From IMG/VR virus record IMGVR_UViG_3300045918_000131, positions 30,249-94,248 of that record: a DNA stretch of 64,000 nt. One strand, 5' to 3'. This document shows, piece by piece, positions 15,589 to 24,410 of this stretch. Origin of the DNA: a virus. The translations under genes were made by a program, and so were the position numbers. Numbering within the stretch: position 1 is the stretch's first letter; each line of letters begins with the position of its first letter. Under the pieces are notes generated by a model, which saw only the letters and a program-made list of their open reading frames with translations, ran no database searches and was not told the DNA's origin.

Positions 15589-17217
15589 TTACATTAAGGA
15601 CCTGCTAGTGGTGCTGAGTTGAACTACAACATTACTATCTGTATTAATAGATGTATACTGTAATACTATCTGTCCGTTACTTACAGTTGGATATAAAGTA
15701 ACACCAACACCAGTATTTGATTCAATATATTCATCATCGTAAACAATTGATGATCCATTAGTTGATATCTTCAATGCACCAGAACGACGTTCTAACCCAG
15801 CTGTAATAGAATATTCAACTATTGTAGGACTAAGGTTATAACCTACAATTAAGTTGTCGTCTTGATTAGTAACATTATTAGATAAAATAACAGTGTTTCC
15901 ACCAATGCTAAGTTGCCTACCTAACATTACTTGTCCATTAGGTAACGTAGCAAAGCTTCCGCCAGTGTCATTTAATACAATACCCGGTGTAGCACCTTGA
16001 TATGATACATCAAACATATCTCCAATACTATAACAATTTTTTCCTGCTAAAGACACAGCAGGGCCATTTCCTCCTACATTCTTAAACGTATTAAATGAAC
16101 TAACAATGTTGGTAACATCTAAACTTGGAGAATTTATTGCTATGTTTGTTATGTTATCAAAGGTAACACCTGTTACTTTAACACCTGTAATATTAGTGTT
16201 GGGTAATGTTATTCCTGCACTTAGGCAAATACCTTGATATAACGTATCTTGTGTTCCGCCAATAATATTAACATTTGATAGATTTTTATCGCAGAATACA
16301 GAATATGTATTATACCCAAAGTCGCAATTTAAAAAAGTTATATTACTTGATAAAGTTTGACTTCCGGCTACTGTGCCGCCTGTCCCAATCTTAACACATG
16401 CTGAGATATTATTCGATGAAGGTGCTACAGGAATTGCACCTGTTGTATAAGATCCTTTCATTGCCACTCTATTAAAATATACATCGGTTACCGAATCAAG
16501 ATATACTAGCTCGTTAGAAACCTTATTTTGTATAGTTAAATCTTCTATCTCAAAATATCCAGGGGCTGTTACTGAAGAACTCGATGTCGCAATAGTTCCA
16601 GTAATACCAGTTATACCGTTTGAGTCGCAAGAACTTAATGCATAAGGTTGTGTTGGATCTGTTTGAATTATAAACGTTGAATTTTTACCATCGCCCTTAA
16701 GTTTTACATAAGGCAATAGACGAATAAAGTCACCAGATAAATTATACACTCCTGCAGGCAAGTGAATAGTTCTACGTACCATTGGTTGGTTTGTTAAGTT
16801 AATTCCCTGTCTATTAAACAAGTGTTGAATTGCATGATTTAGTGCTGTAACTTCATTTGCAACTCCGTCGCCGATACCGCCAACATCTCTAAAATTAACA
16901 AAATCATCTAATTTATCTTGTAATAATCTAGGGACAGAAATCGGAGAAGTAAGTGTATATAATGCTTCCCCAGCACCCCAAACTAAAGAGGTTTCAGCAC
17001 CACTGAATTGATACATTCCGGCAATTTTAAAAATATCACTGTATTGTGTTAATATTTCGGTATTACCGAGTACGGGTGTACCTTCGGTTAGTGTACCGTT
17101 ACCGATGAATAGTTGTCTAGTATCATTTGCCCAACCTAACTCGGCACTTGAGAGTTGAGGTAAGTCTTCTTGGAGACCACGTCTTACTTGAATGCGACTA
17201 ATTTGAAGTACTGCCAT
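15589..17217 (-). CDS. Tail fibre/spike-like protein with pectate-lyase-type beta-helix
   Basis: 542 residues. The N-terminal region 'ISRIQVRRGLQEDLPQLSSA' and 'ELGWANDTRQLFIGNG' is a repeat module seen at the head of many phage fibre proteins. From about 105, 'FRDVGGIGDGVANEVTAL' is the pectate-lyase_3 (right-handed beta-helix) entry motif, followed by long Asn/Ser/Thr-rich coils to about 420. Likely host-surface binding or sugar cleavage. Late octamer upstream, terminator downstream; its own transcription unit. Confidence 0.8.
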   Translation of the reverse strand: MAVLQISRIQVRRGLQEDLPQLSSAELGWANDTRQLFIGNGTLTEGTPVLGNTEILTQYSDIFKIAGMYQFSGAETSLVWGAGEALYTLTSPISVPRLLQDKLDDFVNFRDVGGIGDGVANEVTALNHAIQHLFNRQGINLTNQPMVRRTIHLPAGVYNLSGDFIRLLPYVKLKGDGKNSTFIIQTDPTQPYALSSCDSNGITGITGTIATSSSSVTAPGYFEIEDLTIQNKVSNELVYLDSVTDVYFNRVAMKGSYTTGAIPVAPSSNNISACVKIGTGGTVAGSQTLSSNITFLNCDFGYNTYSVFCDKNLSNVNIIGGTQDTLYQGICLSAGITLPNTNITGVKVTGVTFDNITNIAINSPSLDVTNIVSSFNTFKNVGGNGPAVSLAGKNCYSIGDMFDVSYQGATPGIVLNDTGGSFATLPNGQVMLGRQLSIGGNTVILSNNVTNQDDNLIVGYNLSPTIVEYSITAGLERRSGALKISTNGSSIVYDDEYIESNTGVGVTLYPTVSNGQIVLQYTSINTDSNVVVQLSTTSRSLM

Positions 17218-17243
17218 ATATTATAATCCTTACATGTATCTTA

Positions 17244-17251
17244 TATTTATG
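17244..17251 (-). promoter_or_regulatory. Late promoter octamer CATAAATA
   Basis: Minus strand, 26 bases before the fibre gene start. 7 of 8 match the T4 late consensus. Confidence 0.6.
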
Positions 17252-17284
17252 CTTTATCCATCTGGATTGATCTTTTATTTGACA

Positions 17285-17986
17285 TCAAACTAACATTTCA
17301 TAATATTTTTCAACACGGCGCCACATAATGTCTACGTACTTTGACCATTCTGCACCTTCTATTACCCATTGTTGGTATTCGCAAGCTCGACTACACATTA
17401 AAATAACACCGGTTTGTATATTAGTACCATATAACTTATTATGTGCTTCGCCGTACATAACTATTTGGATTTTATAATCCTCTACATATTCGTCTTTTTT
17501 GGGTTTATTTGTTTGTTTAAAGTCAAATATAGCTTCTTTACCTTTCCAACTTCCTGCTCCGTCGGTTGACCCAGCATATATTTCCGGATAATATAACGAT
17601 ATTTCATTACCCCAAATCTCATCAAAGTGAGCTAATCCTTCTTTAATAACTGTTTGCGCCATCGGGTGTGCTATTTGTTGTACTTGATTTGTACCAGGAG
17701 GTTTAACTATACCTTGACAGTAATTCTCAAGTATTTTATGCATGGCCGTTCCAACCCCCGCGGCTTCTGTTGTAATCTGTTGTGCTTTAGAATGACCAAC
17801 CCAATCGCGCCATTTCTGCAGTGCAGCTTTAGACTCTTCAGATTTGGTTCTATCGAGTATAGACGTTACACTTGGAAGATTTCCGGTTCCGGTTTGATAA
17901 TGTCTTTTACCGTCAATATTAATCCTTGATAATGGTTGGTAATCGAATTTATCTATTAAGTTAGGTGAATTATTAATTGTTATCAT
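17285..17986 (-). CDS. PD-(D/E)xK nuclease, RecB/Cas4-like
   Basis: 233 residues. 'GVGTAMHKILENYCQG' near 75 is the usual helix with conserved His, 'YAGSTDGAGSWKGKEAIFDFKQ' near 145 supplies the D and D-x-K-like residues (Asp-Phe-Lys), and 'YKIQIVMYGEAHNKLYG' is motif QxxxY. This arrangement matches phage exonucleases of the RecB family. Probably acts in DNA processing or recombination. Start near MITINNSP; a possible sigma-70 promoter (TTGCTT, 18, TATAAT) lies just upstream. Confidence 0.8.
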   Translation of the reverse strand: MITINNSPNLIDKFDYQPLSRINIDGKRHYQTGTGNLPSVTSILDRTKSEESKAALQKWRDWVGHSKAQQITTEAAGVGTAMHKILENYCQGIVKPPGTNQVQQIAHPMAQTVIKEGLAHFDEIWGNEISLYYPEIYAGSTDGAGSWKGKEAIFDFKQTNKPKKDEYVEDYKIQIVMYGEAHNKLYGTNIQTGVILMCSRACEYQQWVIEGAEWSKYVDIMWRRVEKYYEMLV

Positions 17987-18064
17987 GTTATTATTATATC
18001 ATAATGACAGATAATAAAGCAACATTAATATTAACCTTATTGACAAACTGTAATCCAGTCTATA

Positions 18065-18484
18065 TTAATGCTGTCTTTTCTTCAATGCTCTTTTACCCAT
18101 ATTGTTTACAGTCTCTTCTGGGCTCAGGGGTGGGAATTGATTAGTAGCTTGATCTGTAGTTTTACTCTCAACATCACTACTGCCTGCTTTTCCGGGGTCT
18201 GAAGATAATGTCACTTCATCCTCATTATAATTAGCAATCAATTCTTTGACTACCTCATTATTTTCATAAGCTGTACATAGAGTAGAGTAATCAAATGTAT
18301 TATCGCCTGCATTTTGCACCATTTGAATTAAACTTTTAGTATGAATTTTGGGTGTCAACTCTTTTTCTTCGCTTCTCTTTTTAAGAAACATCAACACAGG
18401 TAACAGATTTACACTTAAAGAATTCTCATCTGATAACTGTTCAGAAGCACTAACGTCTTCACTGATAATATCTTTTATTTTCAT
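18065..18484 (-). CDS. Head-core-like protein with N-terminal capsid-targeting motif
   Basis: 139 residues beginning MKIKDIISED, a form of the CTS-like leader with a predicted prohead-protease site after I-S-E. The rest is acidic and helical, ending 'NNMGKRALKKRQH'. Its leader is identical in protein and over 28 bases to that of the upstream paralogue 18481-18954, with which it overlaps by 4 bases. Plausibly an internal or scaffold protein; function inferred. Confidence 0.65.
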   Translation of the reverse strand: MKIKDIISEDVSASEQLSDENSLSVNLLPVLMFLKKRSEEKELTPKIHTKSLIQMVQNAGDNTFDYSTLCTAYENNEVVKELIANYNEDEVTLSSDPGKAGSSDVESKTTDQATNQFPPLSPEETVNNMGKRALKKRQH

Positions 18485-18954
18485 TTTCGGTTATTTAATG
18501 CGTGTTTAGCCATACCACCAACAGTTCTGACTGTATTTTCTTCGGCTTTTTGTTGTTGTTTTTCAGGGTCTTCGTTCTTTGCTGTTAATAACCCATCAGT
18601 CTTAAACTTAACTTTCTTTAAATCTATAGTATCGATATAATGTTGAATTTTAGGCGAAGCATTATTTATCTTAACTAGGTCAATATGTGTGAACGGAATC
18701 TTTAACTTTGATACTACAGAGTTAATAATAACAGGGGTTTCAATTTCGGTAATGGTTTGTGCAATAAGTTTTCTAACGATATTAACGATAGCTTGTTCAA
18801 CCCTAGGATCTACTTTAGTAGCTGTAGCAACTTCGAGGTCTTCATCTTCAAATTCGTTCGTTTCTGGTTCAAGATCTAAAGTATTGGAATCCGGCATTGC
18901 AAGATCAAATTCTCTTCTATGCATGTCTTCACTGATAATATCTTTTATTTTCAT
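18481..18954 (-). CDS. Head-core-like protein, paralogue with same leader
   Basis: 157 residues from the second Met (MKIKDIISED). The start at 18954 is chosen because the leader matches the neighbour; an upstream Met at 18969 exists. Acidic N-terminal region (EPETNEFEDEDLEV), helical middle, and a basic tail 'GGMAKHALNNRK' similar to the downstream gene's 'NMGKRALKKRQ'. The two look like a duplicated pair that diverged in the middle. Confidence 0.65.
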   Translation of the reverse strand: MKIKDIISEDMHRREFDLAMPDSNTLDLEPETNEFEDEDLEVATATKVDPRVEQAIVNIVRKLIAQTITEIETPVIINSVVSKLKIPFTHIDLVKINNASPKIQHYIDTIDLKKVKFKTDGLLTAKNEDPEKQQQKAEENTVRTVGGMAKHALNNRK

Positions 18955-19005
18955 ACTTATTTCCCTCAACTTATTAATTGGTATTTCTATTATTGATGCT
19001 ATAAC

Positions 19006-19716
19006 TTAACGTCTTTCGCGTCCTACTGGAGCACCCATGGATGGATCTTCTGATGTTGCCATATCCGCCGATGGTTCTTCTGCGGTTGCTACATCTCCGT
19101 CGGTTGCTATATCCGCAGTTTGTGCATCTCCTGGCATACCCATTGGAGCAGTCTCTCCTTCGCCCGACAGTGTGCGTGTTGAATTATCTAGTTGATCACG
19201 TGCTTGACTTAATTGTTGCAATAGTGTGCCTAATAACTGTCCCACTGAGATCTTGAATGTGTCGCCCTCAACAGCGCCGATTTGATCTCTGATAGAGTCG
19301 ATTAACGCTGGTAATTGCTCATTTTGCATTTTACCTACTTTTTCTATCATATCCTGAACTGAATCTACCATATCTTTAGCGGCTAACATTACTTCTGCTT
19401 GTCCTAGTTCGCCCTCATATATCTTACGTCTTTGCTCTTGTAATTTACGCGATTCTTGTAATTTGTAAGCGTCAACCCAACGAGATAAACCTTCGTATAC
19501 TATTAACATCTCAAGATACTGTGGATCTTGTTCAGCTGTATGTACAGCACTTGATTTGCGTATTGAATTAACTGTTTCCATAATTTTACCACGCATCGTT
19601 TCTGCTTTGCGTAAAGTAATATTATTGTAATTGATTGAGAACCCAAATCTAGACTCGATAACTTTGTTAAGTTGCTTTGCTGTAGGGGTTTTTGGGATAA
19701 ATTGATCTAGTTTCAT
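19006..19716 (-). CDS. Putative prohead core/scaffold-like protein
   Basis: 236 residues. N-terminus MKLDQFIPKTPT; residues 30-170 are long amphipathic helices with coiled-coil character; the last 60 are Ala/Asp/Glu/Thr-rich and disordered, ending APVGRERR. Composition and location beside CTS-bearing genes suggest a head scaffold, but no gp22 signature is recognised. RBS AAGGAAAG. Confidence 0.55.
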   Translation of the reverse strand: MKLDQFIPKTPTAKQLNKVIESRFGFSINYNNITLRKAETMRGKIMETVNSIRKSSAVHTAEQDPQYLEMLIVYEGLSRWVDAYKLQESRKLQEQRRKIYEGELGQAEVMLAAKDMVDSVQDMIEKVGKMQNEQLPALIDSIRDQIGAVEGDTFKISVGQLLGTLLQQLSQARDQLDNSTRTLSGEGETAPMGMPGDAQTADIATDGDVATAEEPSADMATSEDPSMGAPVGRERR

Positions 19717-19783
19717 GTTCTTCTTTCCTTAAATATGCATATATGTTATTTAGTCAAAGTTAAAAAAATTGTAAATTTCTTAG

Positions 19784-20287
19784 TCACTTGATGATAACAT
19801 ACTTTTTAACAATTTCTAAATAACTTAATAGTTCTCGCCTATATAGTTTCAAACTATCACTACATGTAGAATAACGACTACTATATAGACTTATTTTAAA
19901 CTCGTCGTTGTTTATATGTGCATTGTCTAACCTTGCCCTATATAACAACTTGTCTAAATCTAATTTACTAACTATTCTATCTAATTTAAGTAATGTTTCT
20001 GCTTCGATTATTTTATTTAGATGTAATAACGCACAATAAAATATTGCACTACGTTTTTCTGTAAAGTCATTATTATTAACATACCAACAGTGATCTGATA
20101 TCTTTTCTATTAGATAGGTTGCAACTAAAAAATTACCGTTACTTAAAGCAATACATATTGGATATTGACTATTCTTCTGTAGGTCAGATATTTCTTGCCG
20201 AGTCCAAGATTTTACTCTAGTGAACCCATATGATTCTATTCTATCCATCGTTTTAGATGGTTTACCTAATTTTTTTCGTGTATTCAA
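19784..20287 (-). CDS. Unidentified protein
   Basis: 167 residues, soluble, rich in Leu, Tyr and Ser. 'QKNSQYPICIALSNGNFLVAT' looks like a beta hairpin; the rest is helical. Overlaps the preceding 70-codon gene by 26 bases. No family recognised. Confidence 0.6.
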   Translation of the reverse strand: MNTRKKLGKPSKTMDRIESYGFTRVKSWTRQEISDLQKNSQYPICIALSNGNFLVATYLIEKISDHCWYVNNNDFTEKRSAIFYCALLHLNKIIEAETLLKLDRIVSKLDLDKLLYRARLDNAHINNDEFKISLYSSRYSTCSDSLKLYRRELLSYLEIVKKYVIIK

Positions 20288-20474
20288 TTTTACCCTGCGA
20301 ATTCTTTTTTCTTTTTAACACGGATTTACTTACTAGTTGATTTGCTATAATCTGTTCTCGTTCGTCAAATTTTGATTTCAGTATTACCTGTGTATCATCG
20401 AACTTTTTCAGTAGCTCTGATTCCTCATTATTGATCATTATGTTAATTTTAGTTAATAATTCTACTATTTTCAT
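20262..20474 (-). CDS. Small charged helical protein
   Basis: 70 residues. Starts MKIVELLTKI, faintly similar to the CTS leaders, then a helix 'NEESELLKKFDDTQVILKSK' and a basic tail. Likely structural accessory. No family recognised. Confidence 0.55.
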   Translation of the reverse strand: MKIVELLTKINIMINNEESELLKKFDDTQVILKSKFDEREQIIANQLVSKSVLKRKKNSQGKIEYTKKIR

Positions 20475-20483
20475 TTTTTGTTC

Positions 20484-20915
20484 CTAAATTCTTATAGATT
20501 CAAAGTATGTATTTGTATCTGGGCCTGATACACAAAATGCATGAGTAGGTATAATTACAGACTCGTCTAATCCTAATATTACAGGAACGTTAGTAAAATC
20601 CTCTTCCAATGCTCCAAATAAGCTATTTGAATTAGAATATACCGCAGCTTGTTCAACCCCAAATTTAAAAGTCCATACAGCTTGACTACCTGTAAAATTA
20701 CTGCCAAATCTAGAGTTAGTAATATTTAATTGTAACACTTCAGGTACACTCATTGTTAATAACTGTGTTCGTAATCCTAAACATTGTAATACTGCTTCAA
20801 AATTTCGTTGTTGATTACGCTGTTTTGAATTGCCAGCTACTACATTTGTTTGTGTGATATCTACTAAAGTCCATCCTACAGCTAAGTGCAATAAAATACT
20901 ATCGTCATTATTCAT
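20484..20915 (-). CDS. Probable virion protein
   Basis: 143 residues, beta-rich; contains 'SNSLFGALEEDFTNVPVILG'. Preceded by a late octamer at 20938-20945 and placed between the terminator and head-related genes. Likely a structural protein; no family recognised. Confidence 0.6.
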   Translation of the reverse strand: MNNDDSILLHLAVGWTLVDITQTNVVAGNSKQRNQQRNFEAVLQCLGLRTQLLTMSVPEVLQLNITNSRFGSNFTGSQAVWTFKFGVEQAAVYSNSNSLFGALEEDFTNVPVILGLDESVIIPTHAFCVSGPDTNTYFESIRI

Positions 20916-20937
20916 ATTATGAAAATCCTATTAATAG

Positions 20938-20945
20938 TATTTATT
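20938..20945 (-). promoter_or_regulatory. Late promoter octamer AATAAATA
   Basis: Minus strand, 22 bases before the 20915 start. Confidence 0.55.
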
Positions 20946-20966
20946 GTCAAAAATTTTAGTCAAAAT

Positions 20967-20994
20967 AAAACCCTAATTTTTCAACTAGGGTTTT
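20967..20994 (-). terminator. Rho-independent terminator
   Basis: Inverted repeat AAAACCCTA / TAGGGTTTT with a 10-base loop, followed on the minus strand by ATTTT. Ends the 21020-21358 transcript. Confidence 0.85.
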
Positions 20995-21019
20995 ATAGAT
21001 CTTCTACGTTATGGTGATA

Positions 21020-21358
21020 TTAAGCAAACATCATTCCGCCAGTACTTGTTACTACAGCACCAGTTAAACCAGCAGCAACTACGGCAGCAGTAGCAGCAGC
21101 ATCACTTGCAAAACCATGTGATTCCATCAATACGCTTAATTGATCAGCATCTGCTTGATAAGCAATAACTGTACCACCAATGCATAATGCACGGATTGCT
21201 GTTTCTACTTGACCGTCAACACCTGTGCCAGCACCAATGCCAGTTAATACTACTTTGAAAGCTGTTGGGTGCTTTCCAATACCAGTAGATACAATCTTGC
21301 CTGAATCTACGTTTACTACACCCCTTGAATCGCCATGAACGCGTGATAAAATAGCCAT
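21020..21358 (-). CDS. Abundant Ala/Gly-rich structural protein (putative)
   Basis: 112 residues. Small residues dominate (Ala, Gly, Val, Thr); 'SRVHGDSRGVVNVDSGK' opens, and the tail is 'VVTSTGGMMFA'. It has the only perfect TATAAATA late octamer found ahead of a gene, a strong RBS (TAGGAGA) and a dedicated terminator, the layout of a highly expressed late structural gene. Could be a head-decoration or tail-associated protein; no family is recognised. Confidence 0.65.
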   Translation of the reverse strand: MAILSRVHGDSRGVVNVDSGKIVSTGIGKHPTAFKVVLTGIGAGTGVDGQVETAIRALCIGGTVIAYQADADQLSVLMESHGFASDAAATAAVVAAGLTGAVVTSTGGMMFA

Positions 21359-21400
21359 TTTTTTCTCCTAATTAAATTGTAGTTAAAAACTACATACACT

Positions 21401-21408
21401 TATTTATA
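21401..21408 (-). promoter_or_regulatory. Late promoter, perfect TATAAATA
   Basis: Exact match to the T4 late consensus on the minus strand, 43 bases ahead of the gene ending at 21358. Confidence 0.8.
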
Positions 21409-21454
21409 CCGATTGGCATTTAATTAAGTACTATGTTAATTATTACCAAAATTA

Positions 21455-22129
21455 TTAGCCAATAACCCAAGGGTCAACGATAACGGGAGTATTATTTCTT
21501 AGCATGTAATTACCTTGATGTAAGTCAAAATTCCAACCGTAATCGTATCCTATTCTGTCTATATCAAACACTGTTTGAACTAGTAACTCTAAATGTTTTC
21601 CTGCTATCTTTTTGAGTTGTTTGTAGTATATTACATTATCAAAAGAACTATCAAACATATATTCGTAATAACCTTCATGGATGTTCGATCTAGAGTAGTA
21701 TGCACTATTCTCCGTAATATATTCTGACAGTGATAATAAGGCTTCGCCATACTGTCCGGCTTCTGTTAAACGTTCCATACGTATCTGTAGGTACATACGT
21801 TCGTCAAATATAAACTTCTCAAAACCATCAAACCTTGGCAAAAAAGGATTGTTACTATTTTTACAGTAGTTAGCCCAAAATACAAACATCTCTTGATCGC
21901 TGCTTAATTGTGAACTACTTTCACCAAACGTGTTGGTTTCTTTTGTTCCAAATATTTTAAGTACCTTACCTGTTCCAGGCTCTAAAAAAGCTGTTTGATC
22001 GGCTCCAGCAAAACCAAGTTGTTTATATCCTTTTTGACGTAGTACTTTGTATATATCAGAATGTGTGGAAGACTATTCTTCTAGATTTTCTTCCTCAATT
22101 ATTGATACCTTTAGATCTTGTATTCTCAT
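21455..22129 (-). pseudogene. Aminoglycoside-phosphotransferase-like kinase broken by an in-frame TAG
   Basis: The frame opens at ATG 22129 with a CTS-like leader (MRIQDLKVSIIEEENLEE), hits TAG at 22073-22075, then continues in the same frame to 21455. The continuation resembles the intact gene at 28945: 'GTGKVLKIFGTK', 'SSDQEMFVFWANYC', 'LQIRMERLTEAGQYGEALL', and the catalytic loop 'FDLHQGNYMLRNNTPVIVDPW' (HxD replaced by D-L-H-x-x-N). Either a recent pseudogene or a read-through product. An internal ATG at 21889 could give only the C-lobe. Confidence 0.7.
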
Positions 22130-24339
22130 TTAACTACTCCTTTTGCAACAAACATTGTAAAATCTTCTATAGATAACGGTTTACTAAAAAGATATCCTTG
22201 ATAATACTTACAACCGTAATCAAACAATGTTTGTCTTTGTTCTTCGGTCTCGACACCTTCGGCAATAACTTCTAACCCCAAGCCCTGTGCCATTGCTATA
22301 ATAGTTTTAACTATAGCTTTATCGTTGTTACTGAATTGTAAATCTCTAACAAAAGATTTATCTATTTTGAGCTGATTTAATGGTAATATTTTTAAATATT
22401 GTAAGGAAGAAAATCCGGTTCCAAAGTCATCTAATGAAAAGTGTATACCTAGTTTCCTTAATTGATTAATGACAGATATTGATGTATCTACATTTTCTAA
22501 TAATATACTCTCTGTAGGTTCTAATTTAAGCAATGTTGTGTCGAATTGATATTTATGTATTAATTTATGTACATTAGATACAAAATTAGGATCTAAGAAT
22601 TGTTTTGCACTTACGTTAACAGATATAGTTAATTTTTGCGTAGTAACGTCATCTTTCCATAGCGTTAGTTGCTTACAGGCAGCTTCTAATACCCAATATC
22701 CTATGGGAATAATTAACCCTGTATCTTCTGCTACGGGAATAAAAACTATCGGAGATATTTCTAATTCTTGTTTATTAGAATTCCATCTAAGTAATGCTTC
22801 TGCACCAATTATATTATAATTTTCGTCGACTTGCGCCTGGTAGTGTAATGTAAACTCATTATTGTCAATAGCTGTTCTAAGTTTACTTTCTATATAAACC
22901 CTAGATGTAATATATGCTTGCATTTTTGGATCAAAAAATCGAATTGTGTTTTTACCTGCCTTTTTAGCTTGGTACATGGCAATATCTGCCTGTCTTAATA
23001 TATCATCTACTTCACTAGTTTCTTGATTAAACAATGTGGCACCTATACTTGCAGTTATATTATAACTGCAATTTGGTAATATAATTTCGTCAATTAAAGA
23101 CGTTAAAATTTTATTACTATATAGTTCTACTTGTGCGGCTGCTACTTGTAAGTTAACATCTAAATCGTGTAACATAACTACAAACTCGTCGCCGCCAAAA
23201 CGGGCGACAGTATGTCCTACACGTAAACATTTCTCAATACGCCATGCTACTTGTTGTAACATAGTGTCCCCAATAACATATCCAAGCGACTCGTTCAAAT
23301 ATTTAAAGTTATCTAAATCTATGAATAATACTGCTCCGTACTTATTATTTAACGACGTGTTAGATAAGGCTACCTGTAATCTATCTAATAACAATCTTTT
23401 ATTAGGTAAACGTGTAAGCGTATCATAAAAGGCTAATAATTGTATTTCATCAGCAGCATCTTTATTGATTTTAATATCGGTTACTGTAGCGATGTAATTA
23501 GTTATAGTACCAAAAGAATTTTTAACAGCGGAAATATGTAAATGTTCTGGATATAACTCTCCGTTCTTACGTTTATTCCATATTTCCCCGCTCCAAAATC
23601 CTAGTTTATTAATTTCTGCCCATAGTCTAGTGTAAAATTCTTTCGTGTGTCTACCAGAACTAAAGATTCTAGGGTTCTTACCTAATAGCTCGTGTTCTGA
23701 AAATCCTGTGATATTACAAAAAGATTGATTTACACGTAATATATTAGCTTGAGCATCTGTTACTATCATACCAACTTGCGAATTAAAAATCACAGCGGAT
23801 ATCTTCTCTTCTAAGAATCTTTTATTACGATCCGTAATATCATCTAACATCATGCATAAAGTTGTACCATTTAACGTAGTCTTTAAACGACAGTTAACTT
23901 TACCATGCCTGATTGATTCGTTTAAAATAAAGTCTATATCAATTGAATGTTTTTGTGTATTATTTTTATCTATCATTATACTATCAAAGAAGTGTATCCA
24001 TAGATCTTTATCTGCTATATGTTGTTTAAAACAACACCCAATGGCTGTATTCTTAGTAATTCCCAAAAGTTCGCACCCTGCATTATTGATATCTTGAATT
24101 TCACCACTGATCGACAATGAAAGGTAAGCTATAGGAGCAGTTTCAAACATAGTAACATAATCATCATGCGATTGAATTAATTTTACATGAGATAGCTTTA
24201 ATTCTTCTAGTTGATTTTTTAACTCAAATTGACATTTTTCGCTTTCACGTAAAAGACGCTTGTAATTAACGGTTACTGGGTTAGTATCGTTATCTAAGGG
24301 GTCACATTTGTTTGTATTTGTGTTGTGGATTTTATTCAT
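22126..24339 (-). CDS. PAS-PAS-GGDEF-EAL protein: c-di-GMP synthase/phosphodiesterase
   Basis: 737 residues, no membrane segment. PAS near 60-150 and 170-280 ('FCNITGFSEHELLGKNPRIF'). GGDEF domain 290-460: 'YDTLTRLPNKRLLLDRL', active-site 'ARFGGDEFVVML' intact, but the inhibitory RxxD site is R-V-G-H. EAL domain 475-730: 'GAEALLRW', 'LEPTES', 'SLDDFGTGFSSL', 'LKIDKSFV', 'EGVET', 'QGYLFSKP', all catalytic positions present. It could make or destroy c-di-GMP in the host; which activity dominates cannot be read from sequence. Late octamer upstream. Confidence 0.93.
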   Translation of the reverse strand: MNKIHNTNTNKCDPLDNDTNPVTVNYKRLLRESEKCQFELKNQLEELKLSHVKLIQSHDDYVTMFETAPIAYLSLSISGEIQDINNAGCELLGITKNTAIGCCFKQHIADKDLWIHFFDSIMIDKNNTQKHSIDIDFILNESIRHGKVNCRLKTTLNGTTLCMMLDDITDRNKRFLEEKISAVIFNSQVGMIVTDAQANILRVNQSFCNITGFSEHELLGKNPRIFSSGRHTKEFYTRLWAEINKLGFWSGEIWNKRKNGELYPEHLHISAVKNSFGTITNYIATVTDIKINKDAADEIQLLAFYDTLTRLPNKRLLLDRLQVALSNTSLNNKYGAVLFIDLDNFKYLNESLGYVIGDTMLQQVAWRIEKCLRVGHTVARFGGDEFVVMLHDLDVNLQVAAAQVELYSNKILTSLIDEIILPNCSYNITASIGATLFNQETSEVDDILRQADIAMYQAKKAGKNTIRFFDPKMQAYITSRVYIESKLRTAIDNNEFTLHYQAQVDENYNIIGAEALLRWNSNKQELEISPIVFIPVAEDTGLIIPIGYWVLEAACKQLTLWKDDVTTQKLTISVNVSAKQFLDPNFVSNVHKLIHKYQFDTTLLKLEPTESILLENVDTSISVINQLRKLGIHFSLDDFGTGFSSLQYLKILPLNQLKIDKSFVRDLQFSNNDKAIVKTIIAMAQGLGLEVIAEGVETEEQRQTLFDYGCKYYQGYLFSKPLSIEDFTMFVAKGVVK

Positions 24340-24365
24340 TCTATCTAATCACTCAATATATTAGT

Positions 24366-24373
24366 TATTTATC
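24366..24373 (-). promoter_or_regulatory. Late promoter octamer GATAAATA
   Basis: Minus strand, 26 bases before the GGDEF-EAL start; implies expression late in infection. Confidence 0.6.
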
Positions 24374-24410
24374 CATTGCGATCAGGATAAGATTACTATA
24401 TTTGTTAATA

